53,853 nt of DNA, from positions 1 through 53,853 of the forward strand of contig JAJRUT010000034.1 in assembly GCA_024277655.1 (NCBI GenBank). The letters run 5' to 3'. Under the pieces are notes generated by a model. It did no database searches, was not told where the DNA came from, and was given only the letters and a program-made list of their open reading frames with translations. The stretch comes from Deltaproteobacteria bacterium (GTDB lineage: Bacteria; Desulfobacterota; Desulfobulbia; Desulfobulbales; SURF-16). This document shows, in pieces, positions 35,481-46,014 of the stretch. The position numbers and the translations under genes are program-made. Within the stretch, counting starts at the first letter, position 1. Each line of letters starts with the position of its first letter.

Positions 35481-36842
35481 TTGGGACATCTTTTGAAAAA
35501 AGTATACCTTTTAAGCTACATAGGTTTGTCCGTAATATTGGTTGTCATGGGGGTTATGTATCAAAATTCCCATCCCTATTACCCAGGACAGTATGAAGAA
35601 TCTTTTTCGGCGGCTGGGGGTGCAGCTTTGCCCGATAAACTTGCGCCGCTCCATTTTGCCGTTGTTACCCCAGAACCTCCCTCTATTAATGAACAGATAG
35701 CCTCAACCATTCGTGGCGAATTACTCCCCGGTGATTCGCTAACCAAGGCAATGAAACGGGCTGATGTGCCCCTCGCTGTTCGCCAACAGATCATAAGTAA
35801 CCTGTCCACCTGTCTGGATTTCAGACGACTCCGCCCCAAAGACCACTTCTCCATTGATCTCAATAACCAAAATGAGATGATACGCTGTTCCTATGAAACC
35901 GGCCCCCTGCACCGTTACACCATTGTCAAACGTGACAATGTTTATGTTGCAAGCCAGGACGATATCCCCCTTGAAGTAAAAACGGTGAGTCTTACCGGAT
36001 CCATCAACGGCGCTCTTTTTAGTTCATTTGCCAAGCATAATGTCTCATCACGTTTGATCTACTCCTTTGCCGATATTTTTTCTTCACGAATCGACTTTAA
36101 TACGGAATCTAAACCCGGCGACATTTTCTCCATCGTCTTTGAAGAGTATAGCCGTGATTCCAAGTTTGTCGGTTACGGCAATATACTCTATGCCCGTTAC
36201 AGCCAACCTTCAGCAAAGACCAATTACGAAACATTCTACTATGAAGACAGTAAGGGCCGAGGTGGTCACTACACCAGGGACGGTCAGGATATAGGTTCGG
36301 CATTTATTCGCTCACCTCTACCCATGGGTCGCCTCACTTCCAAATTCTCCCATCGCAGAAAACATCCCATCCTTGGTGTCTTTCGACCCCATTTGGGTAT
36401 TGATCTCGCGGCTCCGACCGGCACACCGGTTATGGCATCAGCTGATGGCAAGGTTGTTTTTCGGGGTGTTCGGGGAGGTTTTGGTAAACAAATCATCTTA
36501 AAGCACGGCAATGGCTATAAGACCTATTACGGGCACCTGTCTCGCTTCAAAAAGGGGCTTCGTAACGGCTCACGGGTATCACAAAAAGATATTATTGCCT
36601 ATGTTGGTTCAACAGGTAATGTTACGGGACCTCACCTAGATTACCGGATTGCTCAAAATGGCGTTTACATGAACCCCTTTGGAATGAAATTTGAACCCAA
36701 AGGGGTGTTAAGCGGCACAGATCTCGCCAAATTTATCGACAGCAATACCACCCTCATGGCGATGATCTCCACCACCAAAGAACGTATCCTTTACGTTCGC
36801 ACCTTCATTCTAACCCCAAAAGACACCCTTATACTTCTGTAA
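35481..36842 (+). CDS. M23-family peptidase, membrane-anchored
   Basis: A LytM/MepM-like protein with an N-terminal membrane anchor (about 8-25), an OapA/LysM-like middle region and a C-terminal M23 domain. Zn-binding HLGID (His304, Asp308), YGHLS (His352) and GPHLDYR (His385) are seen. The usual HxH ends as H-L-D (Asp387) here, so one Zn ligand is changed. No ATG begins the frame; TTG at 35481 or 35493 must be used, and the exact start is unsure. It likely acts on peptidoglycan cross-links, or is a regulator of amidases if inactive. trmL follows after 1 bp. Confidence 0.85.
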   Translation: MGHLLKKVYLLSYIGLSVILVVMGVMYQNSHPYYPGQYEESFSAAGGAALPDKLAPLHFAVVTPEPPSINEQIASTIRGELLPGDSLTKAMKRADVPLAVRQQIISNLSTCLDFRRLRPKDHFSIDLNNQNEMIRCSYETGPLHRYTIVKRDNVYVASQDDIPLEVKTVSLTGSINGALFSSFAKHNVSSRLIYSFADIFSSRIDFNTESKPGDIFSIVFEEYSRDSKFVGYGNILYARYSQPSAKTNYETFYYEDSKGRGGHYTRDGQDIGSAFIRSPLPMGRLTSKFSHRRKHPILGVFRPHLGIDLAAPTGTPVMASADGKVVFRGVRGGFGKQIILKHGNGYKTYYGHLSRFKKGLRNGSRVSQKDIIAYVGSTGNVTGPHLDYRIAQNGVYMNPFGMKFEPKGVLSGTDLAKFIDSNTTLMAMISTTKERILYVRTFILTPKDTLILL

Positions 36843-36843
36843 T

Positions 36844-37311
36844 ATGGTAGATCCACCTTTTAATATTGTCCTGGTCGAACCGGAAATTCCTCCCAACACT
36901 GGTTCCATCGCCAGATTATGTGGAGCCACCAATACAATCCTCCACCTTGTCCATCCCTTGGGTTTTTCAACCTCCGATAAACACCTCAGGCGTGCAGGGC
37001 TTGACTATTGGCCCCATGTTGACATAAGATATTGGCATGACTTCGAAAGTTTTCTCGAAGCCACCGACGAAAACAGGTTGTTTTTCTTTACCACCAAGGT
37101 TGATACACCCTACTACAAGGCCGAGTTTAAGCCGGGAGATTATCTTGTTTTTGGTAAAGAAACAAAGGGATTGCCCCCTGATATTATAAAAAACTATCAG
37201 GAGGGATGCCTTACCCTGCCCATGCCCAATGATCATATCCGTAGTCTTAACCTAGCAATGACTGCTGGAATTGTCCTCTATGAGGCAATTCGCCAACAAT
37301 CAGGAGCTTAG
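36844..37311 (+). CDS. trmL: tRNA (cytidine34/uridine34-2'-O)-methyltransferase
   Basis: A SPOUT methyltransferase of 155 residues that modifies the wobble base of tRNA-Leu. EPEIPPNTGSIARLC, FGKETKGLP and PMPNDHIRSLNLA are the knot motifs. It sits directly after the M23 gene and 4 bp before the SH3 protein gene. Confidence 0.93.
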   Translation: MVDPPFNIVLVEPEIPPNTGSIARLCGATNTILHLVHPLGFSTSDKHLRRAGLDYWPHVDIRYWHDFESFLEATDENRLFFFTTKVDTPYYKAEFKPGDYLVFGKETKGLPPDIIKNYQEGCLTLPMPNDHIRSLNLAMTAGIVLYEAIRQQSGA

Positions 37312-37315
37312 TGCC

Positions 37316-38020
37316 ATGAAGTCCTTACCCCTTATCTTTCTCTGCCTTGGCGTTCTCCTCCTCGGTTCCCCACAGGCACAAGGAGCTGAACGATACATTT
37401 CGGACATCCTAATTGTTAGCCTGCGTGATGCCCCTTCACGCACAAGCAACATTATCGGTCATTTGCGCTCCGGTGACTATATGACCATCCTGGAGGAAGA
37501 TGATAATGGCTATCTGCGTGTCCGGGTTTCCTCTGGTATTGAAGGGTGGATTCCCAAGAAATACACCTCAGAAGGTAAATCCAAGGATACCCTTATCCGC
37601 AGTTTAAAAAATATCATCACAGGCCTTGAGGAGAAAATTGCTTCTCAATCAAGCATTAATTCCAAACTAATGGCTAAGGTCAATGCCTATCAGGCTACCA
37701 TTGACAGTAAGTCTACCCATGAAGCACAGCAACAGGCGGAAATTAAGGAGCTTAAGAGGCAGGTGACAGAGGCCCAGGATAAATACATTACCCTAAAAGA
37801 CCATTCTGAAGGGGTTGAAGAAATTTTTGCCGAACGGGAAACCCTACTGGAAAATAACGAGTCTCTAACCCAGAAACTTGCTGTTCTGACTATGGAGAAC
37901 AGTGAACTTGACCAGACAAAAAACATCTTCTGGTTTTTAACCGGAGCCGGTGTCCTGCTTATGGGCTTTATTGTTGGTCGTTCTGGTCGCAAGGGCCGCA
38001 GAAACTCGTTAACCATGTAG
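37316..38020 (+). CDS. SH3-domain, coiled-coil, C-terminally membrane-anchored protein
   Basis: It starts at MKSLPLIFLC with AGGAG 9 nt upstream (inside the trmL end). A signal peptide (about 1-23, ending QAQGA) is followed by a bacterial SH3 domain (about 25-85, ending EGWIPKKY), a long coiled coil (95-205) and one membrane segment (about 207-225). This is the TIGR04211/YgiM layout. It is probably a periplasmic envelope protein; its role is unknown. It is co-transcribed with an M23 peptidase. Confidence 0.85.
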   Translation: MKSLPLIFLCLGVLLLGSPQAQGAERYISDILIVSLRDAPSRTSNIIGHLRSGDYMTILEEDDNGYLRVRVSSGIEGWIPKKYTSEGKSKDTLIRSLKNIITGLEEKIASQSSINSKLMAKVNAYQATIDSKSTHEAQQQAEIKELKRQVTEAQDKYITLKDHSEGVEEIFAERETLLENNESLTQKLAVLTMENSELDQTKNIFWFLTGAGVLLMGFIVGRSGRKGRRNSLTM

Positions 38021-38022
38021 GT

Positions 38023-39207
38023 TTAACGATTAAGGAGTTGCTTTATTGCTTTCTGTAACTCACACCCTGCCTTGAAATCTGGGTGCAAACGCAGGGCCTT
38101 ACTGATATAGGCCAGGGCTGCATCATATTCTTTCTGCTCCACCAGTAGGAGTGCCATATTGAAGTTAATGGTCTTATTTTGCGGACGAATTTTCAGGGCG
38201 GCCATATAAAAATATTTGGCCTTGTCAAACCAGCCAAGTGCCTTAGCTTTAAGGCCCAGGTGATTCCAAAACTTGACAGTATCGTCATCGTCATCCTGCA
38301 ATCGGGTTCCATATAGATAGTCTGCTTCATCAAGCAGGGTTGCCTCAATCATGGCGTCAATCACCACCTGTACATTCTCCTTACTGCTTCTGGCAAGCTT
38401 TGCCGCCTTAAGGAGATAGGTTTTGGCCTCAGAATGGTGGTTGAGGTTATAATAAGCTGTACCAAGATTAACAAAAGATCGAAAATTGCCGGGGGATACC
38501 TCAATGGCTTTTTCTAGATAGAGCAACATGTTATTAAAGTCGTGACGTCGTGTGTATAGATCCGCAAGTTCAATAATTGCATTGATATACTTCTCTTCAA
38601 TCTCCAAACATTTTTTTAAATAGTGCTCAGCATCGGACTCTTTGCCGAGATGAATAGAAATTTTACCCAGAAAATAATAGGGTTTAGCAAAGGATGGTTC
38701 AAGGGACTGGGCCAGGACAAAATACTCCAGGGCTTCAGTATAATTTTCATGAATCATATTATGTTTACCGGAATGAACCGCATTCAGGTAAGGATTAGCA
38801 GCATGTTGCTGGAGATAGACTTGATGCAGAGCATCCTCAAGAACCATGGGGGTTACTGGCTTTAGGAGATAAAAATCAACCTCTGATTGTACGGTGTTAA
38901 TAAAATCAGCCCTCTGGTCAGCACCTGTAATCATGATAAAGGGGATATCGTAGTATTCCTTAGACTCCCGCAGGCGACAGAGAAAGCCTAGACCATCAAG
39001 GGTGGGCATAATTAAATCGCTAAGGATGATATCAATATTATTATCTTCGACCACCTTTTGCCAGGCAGCTTCGCCGTTTACAGCTGAAACGATATTAAAA
39101 TAGCCGAGAGTCGTCAGCATCGACTCAATCATTTTACGCATGGCCTGATTGTCATCCACCACTAAAATTCGTTGCTGTTTTTCTTTATCCACGCGAGCTG
39201 GGGCCAC
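38023..39207 (-). CDS. Response regulator receiver domain with TPR repeats
   Basis: Residues 12-130 form a CheY-like receiver with acidic Asp18/Asp19, phosphorylation site Asp64 in LSDLIMP and the conserved Lys in LLKPVTP. Residues 140-390 are TPR units (GKHNMIHENYTEALEYF, YYFLGKISIHLGKE, AYYNLNHHSEAKTYLL, ALKIRPQNKTINFN). No DNA-binding domain is present, so output is likely protein-protein. No kinase gene is adjacent. The stop lies 2 bp from that of the convergent SH3 gene. Confidence 0.9.
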   Translation of the reverse strand: MAPARVDKEKQQRILVVDDNQAMRKMIESMLTTLGYFNIVSAVNGEAAWQKVVEDNNIDIILSDLIMPTLDGLGFLCRLRESKEYYDIPFIMITGADQRADFINTVQSEVDFYLLKPVTPMVLEDALHQVYLQQHAANPYLNAVHSGKHNMIHENYTEALEYFVLAQSLEPSFAKPYYFLGKISIHLGKESDAEHYLKKCLEIEEKYINAIIELADLYTRRHDFNNMLLYLEKAIEVSPGNFRSFVNLGTAYYNLNHHSEAKTYLLKAAKLARSSKENVQVVIDAMIEATLLDEADYLYGTRLQDDDDDTVKFWNHLGLKAKALGWFDKAKYFYMAALKIRPQNKTINFNMALLLVEQKEYDAALAYISKALRLHPDFKAGCELQKAIKQLLNR

Positions 39208-39437
39208 CTTTTCACCAAGTCTGAGGTTGTTTGTTGTTTAAGGATTATTGTTGTACCGATAGTAGCCTTTAATCCGCATAATGGGCACTATTTAAGTATA
39301 TGAAATTAATGGCGGTAAAGCCAAGAGGCTTAAAAAAAAGATGTACCATCAAGAGGTTGAAACATCCGCTAAAGTTTAGTATTTAAGCTGGCAAAGTGTA
39401 AAAAAAACAGCTCAACCTTACTATTTAAGGATATGAT

Positions 39438-40775
39438 TTGCTAGATACTATAAGTGGCTTCGTTTGGGGCCCATTTACAATTATCCTGCTTGTTGGCACC
39501 GGGATACTCATCACCCTGCTCCTCAAAGGACTGCAGGTTCATAAACTGGTATACGGCTTTAAACTTCTGACAGGCAAGTATGAAGCCCCGGATACCAAGG
39601 GCGAAATTACTCCCTTTCAGGCCTTGACGGCGGCCATGTCGGCCACCATCGGCACGGGTAATATCGCCGGGGTGGGAACCGCCATTGCCCTTGGGGGGCC
39701 AGGCGCTGTGTTCTGGATGTGGGTCACCGCCTTTTTGGGCATGGGGCTAAAATATTCAGAATGTTTACTTGCCCATAAGTACAGGGTTGTTCACGCCGAT
39801 GGCTCTATTAGTGCGGGGCCGATGTACTATCTTGAACATGGTCTTGGTCAGAAATGGCTGGGGATGGGGTTTGCCTTCTTTGCCATTATGGCCTCTTTTG
39901 GTATTGGCAATATGGTTCAGGCTAACTCGGTTGCTGAACCGCTCAGTACTTTTTTTAATATCCCCAAGCTTGCTACAGGTCTTATCATTGGTGGTTTGGT
40001 CTTTATTGTTATTGTTGGTGGAATCAAACGTATTGGTCAATTTGCCTCAAAAACTGTTCCGGCCATGGCTCTTTTTTATGTTCTTGGGGCCTGCGCCGTC
40101 CTGTTTACCAATCTTGGCGCAATACCAGCAACATTCGTTCTAATCTTTAGCGATGCCTTTACCGGTACAGCAGCAACAGGTGGTTTTGCTGGAGCAGCCG
40201 TTGCCCAGGCCATTCGTTTTGGTGTTTCCCGGGGTGTTTTTTCCAATGAGGCCGGGCTTGGTAGTGCTCCCATTGCCCATGGTGCTGCGAAGACCAGGGA
40301 ACCGGTGCGCCAGGGGATTATTTCCATGCTCGGACCCTTTATTGATACCCTGGTGATCTGCACCATGACGGCCCTGGTTATTTTAACCAGCGGGCTCTGG
40401 CAGAGTGGTCTGTCAGGTTCTGAGTTAACGGCGTCTGCCTTTGACGCTGGAATCCCCGGTGTTGGTCGTTATATCGTTATATTTGGCATGATAGTTTTTG
40501 CCTTCACCACCGCAGTAAGCTGGTCCTACTACGGTGATCGGTCAGTGGAATACCTGCTTGGGCCAAAATGTATTGTCCCCTACCGCATCCTCTACTGCCT
40601 GTTATTGCCCGTAGGGGCTGCCATTAAACTTGAGGTTGTTTGGACTATTTCAGATATTTTTAACGCCCTGATGGCTTGGCCGAATCTCATAGGCCTCCTC
40701 TTTCTCTCAGGGGTTGTGGTGCGCTTGACAAAAGAGTATTTTGCTGACCCAAGCCGGGTTGAAGAGTTACATTAA
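39438..40775 (+). CDS. Sodium:alanine symporter family (AgcS) transporter
   Basis: A 445-residue membrane protein with about 11 segments and the AgcS signature GGPGAVFWMWVTAFLGMGLKYSE, preceded by MSATIGTGNIAGVGTA. It imports alanine or glycine with Na+. The start is a TTG at 39438, with AAGG 7 nt upstream; no better ATG is in frame. leuB follows after 25 bp, an unusual pairing that may only reflect shared transcription. Confidence 0.93.
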   Translation: MLDTISGFVWGPFTIILLVGTGILITLLLKGLQVHKLVYGFKLLTGKYEAPDTKGEITPFQALTAAMSATIGTGNIAGVGTAIALGGPGAVFWMWVTAFLGMGLKYSECLLAHKYRVVHADGSISAGPMYYLEHGLGQKWLGMGFAFFAIMASFGIGNMVQANSVAEPLSTFFNIPKLATGLIIGGLVFIVIVGGIKRIGQFASKTVPAMALFYVLGACAVLFTNLGAIPATFVLIFSDAFTGTAATGGFAGAAVAQAIRFGVSRGVFSNEAGLGSAPIAHGAAKTREPVRQGIISMLGPFIDTLVICTMTALVILTSGLWQSGLSGSELTASAFDAGIPGVGRYIVIFGMIVFAFTTAVSWSYYGDRSVEYLLGPKCIVPYRILYCLLLPVGAAIKLEVVWTISDIFNALMAWPNLIGLLFLSGVVVRLTKEYFADPSRVEELH

Positions 40776-40797
40776 TAATTTATTTACAAGGAAATAG

Positions 40798-41874
<1,077 letters not shown>

Positions 41875-41984
41875 ACTTTTTGTCTTCTAGATGCCACCTT
41901 GCAAAACTACTATGTTTTTGAACAAATAGCGTAGATATCGAAACATCTAGTCTGTCAAGGTACCCTAGAGCAAAGAAAAACTTT

Positions 41985-42023
41985 AAAAAGTCCCTGCCAG
42001 GCCACTGGTCAGGGACTTTTTTT
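41985..42023 (+). terminator. Intrinsic terminator after leuB
   Basis: AAAAAGTCCCTG (41985-41996) pairs with CAGGGACTTTTT (42010-42021), with T continuing. It is nearly symmetric and could also stop leftward transcription. Confidence 0.9.
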
Positions 42024-42038
42024 ATATCGAGAAAATCT

Positions 42039-42782
42039 ATGCACTTTCCTAATATTCGCATTGTTCTTGTCAACCCGCAAGGCGCTTTAAACATCGGTTC
42101 GGTGGCAAGAATCATGAAAAACTTTGGTTTTGCCGATTTACGTTTGGTCACTCCCAGAACGAACCATCTGAGCAAACAGGCCACCGACATGGCTGTTAGT
42201 GCAAAGGAAACAACTCTTAAGGATGCAAAGGTTTTTGATAATCTGCAGGATGCCTTGCATGGCTGTCATTTTACCATTGGTACTTCGACAAGGCAGGGCA
42301 AGTATCGACAAGAGCTAATTGAGCCTCGGGGCTTGTCTACTCTGCAAGCAAGGATGGACGACGGCAAGCAAAAGATGGCCCTTGTCTTCGGCCCTGAGGA
42401 TCACGGGTTGACAACCGCCGATCTTGATCTATGCAACTGTTTTGTGAGAATACGGACATCGGCAGACCTGCGCTCGCTAAACCTGGCGCAAGCGGTGACC
42501 ATCTGCCTCTATGAATTGTCTAGAGATGATCTTTCCTGCCAACAGCAGGAAGAAGTAAGAGAGAAAGCAACATTTGAAGATTTTGAGGCGATGATCACCC
42601 ACATGAAGCAGACCTTTAATACCATACAGTACCTCAACCCTCAGAATCCGGATCATATCATTCATACATACAGACGCCTGTTTTCAAGGGCGAATCTTGA
42701 TCCGAGAGAGGTCATTGTTCTCCATGGCTTATGGAGTAAAATTGATTACTTAAGTAAATTTATACCGGACGACATCAGCTAA
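42039..42782 (+). CDS. trmJ: tRNA/rRNA 2'-O-methyltransferase, TrmJ family
   Basis: A 247-residue SPOUT methyltransferase with NPQGALNIGSVARIMKNFG, FGPEDHGLT and SLNLAQAV motifs and a C-terminal helical extension typical of TrmJ (Cm/Um32). It starts 15 bp after the leuB terminator and ends 2 bp from a convergent gene. Assignment to TrmJ rather than another SPOUT member rests on length and motifs. Confidence 0.9.
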   Translation: MHFPNIRIVLVNPQGALNIGSVARIMKNFGFADLRLVTPRTNHLSKQATDMAVSAKETTLKDAKVFDNLQDALHGCHFTIGTSTRQGKYRQELIEPRGLSTLQARMDDGKQKMALVFGPEDHGLTTADLDLCNCFVRIRTSADLRSLNLAQAVTICLYELSRDDLSCQQQEEVREKATFEDFEAMITHMKQTFNTIQYLNPQNPDHIIHTYRRLFSRANLDPREVIVLHGLWSKIDYLSKFIPDDIS

Positions 42783-42784
42783 TA

Positions 42785-44527
42785 TTATACTTCCAGGCGA
42801 ATATCATTCACCTGCCATTGGCTGGTTCTCAGATTAAATTTATAGTCAATCTCATATTTGATGGGGGACGCCGATAGCGATTTTGCCCCAAAGGCCGAGA
42901 CCGTATAGATGAGATGGTTGTCCTGGTTACCAATAAAAACGATTTCCGGTTTCTTGAAGTGGATATTGCGGGATAAGTTGAAATTAACACGTAATATCTT
43001 CTTGTAGGTTGCAACAAGGTACTGAGACTGAGTTTGAACTAAAGCTCTCTCTTTGGCCCTGACTATTTTTCTGGCTATTTTCTGCTGAATCACCCTACCC
43101 CGATCGCCTAGAACCTCACCTTCGCTACTGACCAGAAGAGCCAACCCCTTCTCATAATTATCAATGCTCAAATCATACTCTTTTTCAACATATAACTCGT
43201 CACCGTAATCAACGAACTTGACAAATTTAACCCTAAATTGTTGTTGCTTGACCTTTTGCAGTTTGGCTACGAGGTTTGAGTAAAGATGATTTCCTTGGAG
43301 GTGATTATTTTCCATGAAGGTCAAACATTGTTCAAATGAGATTATGGCATTCTTATACTGCTTTTGATTAAAGGCCATTTCACCATTTTCAATATGATTA
43401 TTGATTACAGAGGTTGAATACCCCTGCTTGAGTGACAATATCTCCCGGGCTGTAATCCCGGCAAGGCCATCTGCTGAAGAGAGGGCCTGCTGATACGCTT
43501 CTGAGGCCTGCAACCAACTGTCGTTACGAAACAGGGTATTTGCGGTATCGGCGAGAGCGTGGAAGGCGTCTAGCTTATTTTTCAGGGTATATTTTTCATA
43601 CGTACTAAGCGCATGATCCCTTTGGGCGTGAATTTCGGCCACCAACTGGTCATCAATATGAATATTTGCCGCTGAGAAGGCCAGGGCATCATCGTACAAT
43701 CCTATGGCCTTTACATAATTACTGGCCTCTACTTTTTCCTGAGCAGAGGCCAGTAATGATTTCACATACCTTTTATTCCCACTGTCAGTCGCACCCTTGG
43801 TATTCTTGTCGTCTTCTTTAGCATTAAAGAGAATTGCTTGGCTAAGTAAATGTTGCTTATCGGTTTGACCAAAAACACGAACAAACTGCAGACGATTATC
43901 CATTTGCCGTATAACCGCCTTGGCTACGTCATACTGCTTGCTCTCTATTAAGGACTTGGACTTGGACCACAGTTCATTGGCCTGCTGGAGGGTGATCTGT
44001 TCAAAGCTAAAGTAGGCGGTTGGGATGATGATGGCTAAAGAGGCTAAAAGTATTCCGGTAACACCTTTTTTCCGCAGACTACGACTAAGCTGCCTGGTCA
44101 CTTCGCTGATTGCGTTATTATTCCTGTCAATTTCCTGGATCGTTTTAATTATTTCATTAACCCGTTGCTTTTTACCTTTTCTGGCAAGAATCTTGGCTTC
44201 GCCAAGATTCTTTTCCATGGTTGAAATTGAGGCTGTAATAAAATCAATATCGGTTTGAATATTGGGAAAATCGTGAACAAGGGCTTGGGCTCTTTTAAGC
44301 CGCGAAAGGGCCTTGGGGTAATCACCAGCATCAAGAATGGCATTAATATCAGCGGTCAAGCCCTTGGCCTTGTTTATTTTACGCTGCAAATCCTGTAAAA
44401 GCTTCGGCCTGTTTGGCACTGGGATGGTTTGCGGCAGACTGCTCAGATAATGAAAACTGGCAAAGACTTTATTTCTTTCAAGGAGATGAAGAAGATGCTG
44501 GAGATTCTGGAGATTCTGATCGGCCAT
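42785..44527 (-). CDS. Large TPR-like hypothetical protein with one membrane segment
   Basis: It has 580 residues. An N-terminal helical, coiled-coil-like part (1-150) is followed by one membrane segment (154-174) and then many helical repeats resembling degenerate TPRs (for example ANELWSKSKSLIESKQYDVAKAV and IENGEMAFNQKQYKNAIISFEQCL). The C-terminal 80 residues look beta-rich (VFIGNQDNHLIYTVSAFG). I do not recognise a family. The layout fits a membrane-anchored scaffold with a large exported or cytosolic repeat domain. Confidence 0.75.
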   Translation of the reverse strand: MADQNLQNLQHLLHLLERNKVFASFHYLSSLPQTIPVPNRPKLLQDLQRKINKAKGLTADINAILDAGDYPKALSRLKRAQALVHDFPNIQTDIDFITASISTMEKNLGEAKILARKGKKQRVNEIIKTIQEIDRNNNAISEVTRQLSRSLRKKGVTGILLASLAIIIPTAYFSFEQITLQQANELWSKSKSLIESKQYDVAKAVIRQMDNRLQFVRVFGQTDKQHLLSQAILFNAKEDDKNTKGATDSGNKRYVKSLLASAQEKVEASNYVKAIGLYDDALAFSAANIHIDDQLVAEIHAQRDHALSTYEKYTLKNKLDAFHALADTANTLFRNDSWLQASEAYQQALSSADGLAGITAREILSLKQGYSTSVINNHIENGEMAFNQKQYKNAIISFEQCLTFMENNHLQGNHLYSNLVAKLQKVKQQQFRVKFVKFVDYGDELYVEKEYDLSIDNYEKGLALLVSSEGEVLGDRGRVIQQKIARKIVRAKERALVQTQSQYLVATYKKILRVNFNLSRNIHFKKPEIVFIGNQDNHLIYTVSAFGAKSLSASPIKYEIDYKFNLRTSQWQVNDIRLEV

Positions 44528-44848
44528 GGCGACACCTGTTTATCTGATCAAGGGGAAGAGTGAAAAACTCTGTATTTGAAGCAATATACGGTAATTCCCA
44601 CAGGTTAAACAATCGGCATGGCGTTTAAAGATAATATAGGAGAAACGCTTAATAGCTTATGGGGGGATCCACTTAGCGCAAGTGAACTAAAAAAAACGGA
44701 ATTATTTAGCCAATTATTACAACTTTTCTTTTAGCTACAGAATCCCCGGAAAACACAGGATGTTTTGTCCGGGGATTCTGTGGCTAAACCTCCGGCAATA
44801 TCAATTGCCATGATAATTTCGGCAAATAGATACAAAAACCCTCTTCGG
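44528..44848. other. Intergenic region after lpxB
   Basis: This 321-bp gap has no gene. Its main content is the long hairpin at 44731-44787. The remainder is AT-rich and must contain the promoter of the leftward TPR-like gene. Confidence 0.6.
44731..44787. repeat. Long near-perfect hairpin repeat
   Basis: TTAGCTACAGAATCCCCGGA (44731-44750) matches the reverse complement of 44768-44787 at 19 of 20 positions, and the inner AAACA/TGTTT also pair. Its outer arms share GCCACAGAA/TTCTGTGGC with the hairpin at 1350-1414. No T-run follows in either direction. Confidence 0.75.
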
Positions 44849-45988
44849 TTAAAAAAAGGATTTGGCGATATTTGCGACATTCCTGTTGCACCCTCCCCCA
44901 CCAAGTTTATCTTGAATTTCAAGCAGAATATCTTTTTGGATTTTGTAGGCTCCGGATCCCGGCCATAAGCGCAAAAGGGTCGAACTTATTTTTTCAGCAG
45001 TGGCGTCATGCTGGATGAGCTCCGGCACAACTTCCCTTTCAGCAATAAGATTAACCAGGGAGGCAAAGGAGACATTGATCAGCCACGAACCAATGATGTA
45101 GCTAAGCCTGGCTATCCGGTAAGAGACCACCATGGGAATCTGTAGCAGAGCAAGCTCCAGGGTGACCGTTCCGGATGCCTCGAGAACAAGATCGCAACTG
45201 TTCATGAGTTCATAGCGATCTTCAGTCACTACGCAAACATCAATATCATAATCGTCCAGACCATTTTCGCGTAAATCTTCAATCTTAAGCGAGGGGGCCA
45301 GGGGTAATAAAAATATGGTGTCGGGATGCTTTGCCCGGATAAGGCGAGCCGATTCAAGAAAAACAGGGAGCATGGTGGCAATTTCTTTGCGTCTGGAACC
45401 AGGTAACAGACCAATATAGGTCTTACCCTTTGGAATGGTGTATTTAGATCTGAATTCATCCGGGGTCATGCTCAGATTCATATGGCCAACAAGGGGATGA
45501 CCAACATAATCAACGGTGTAATTATACTTGGCATAAAATGGCTTTTCAAAGGGCAGGATCACAGCCATCCGGTCAACCAGACGCATGATTCGGTGGACCC
45601 GGTAACTGCGCCAGGCCCAAATTTGGGGACTAACAAAAAAGAGGACGGGGATGCCCAGTTTTTTTGCATATCCGGCCAGGAGTAAATTAAACTCAGGGTA
45701 GTCAACCAAAAGTAGGAGCTTTGGTCTGGCTGTTTGTAGTTTTTGCCGTAATATTTTTTTGGCCCGAAGAATAGTACCCAGATGACCAACAATTTCAACA
45801 AGACCCATCACCGCCATAGTAGTAGAATCAACCAGGATCTCCATCCCGGCATCCTCAAGAAACTGCCCCCCCATGCCGTAGGCAGTAAGGTCTGGGATAA
45901 CCTCCTGCATAGCCGCAAGCACCCGGGCGCCATGCATATCTCCAGACAACTCGCCCGCGACAATCATCACTTCATTTTTATCTGTCAT
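44849..45988 (-). CDS. lpxB: Lipid-A-disaccharide synthase
   Basis: LpxB joins UDP-2,3-diacylglucosamine and lipid X to make the lipid A disaccharide. It is 379 residues with AGELSGDMHGARV, GMGG, VDYPEFNLLLA, ISPQIWAW-type (VSPQIWAW) and LPGSRRKEI motifs. It shows the cell has a lipopolysaccharide outer membrane. Other lpx genes are not in the window. Confidence 0.96.
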   Translation of the reverse strand: MTDKNEVMIVAGELSGDMHGARVLAAMQEVIPDLTAYGMGGQFLEDAGMEILVDSTTMAVMGLVEIVGHLGTILRAKKILRQKLQTARPKLLLLVDYPEFNLLLAGYAKKLGIPVLFFVSPQIWAWRSYRVHRIMRLVDRMAVILPFEKPFYAKYNYTVDYVGHPLVGHMNLSMTPDEFRSKYTIPKGKTYIGLLPGSRRKEIATMLPVFLESARLIRAKHPDTIFLLPLAPSLKIEDLRENGLDDYDIDVCVVTEDRYELMNSCDLVLEASGTVTLELALLQIPMVVSYRIARLSYIIGSWLINVSFASLVNLIAEREVVPELIQHDATAEKISSTLLRLWPGSGAYKIQKDILLEIQDKLGGGGCNRNVANIAKSFF

Positions 45989-46014
45989 ACACTTGTACTC
46001 TAAGGAGTCTGGCT

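Noticed and set aside
39321..39341. AAGCC/GGCTT hairpin followed by A-run as a terminator
   Set aside because: On the + strand it is followed by A rather than T, and on the - strand the T-run precedes the stem; the 5-bp stem is also weak.
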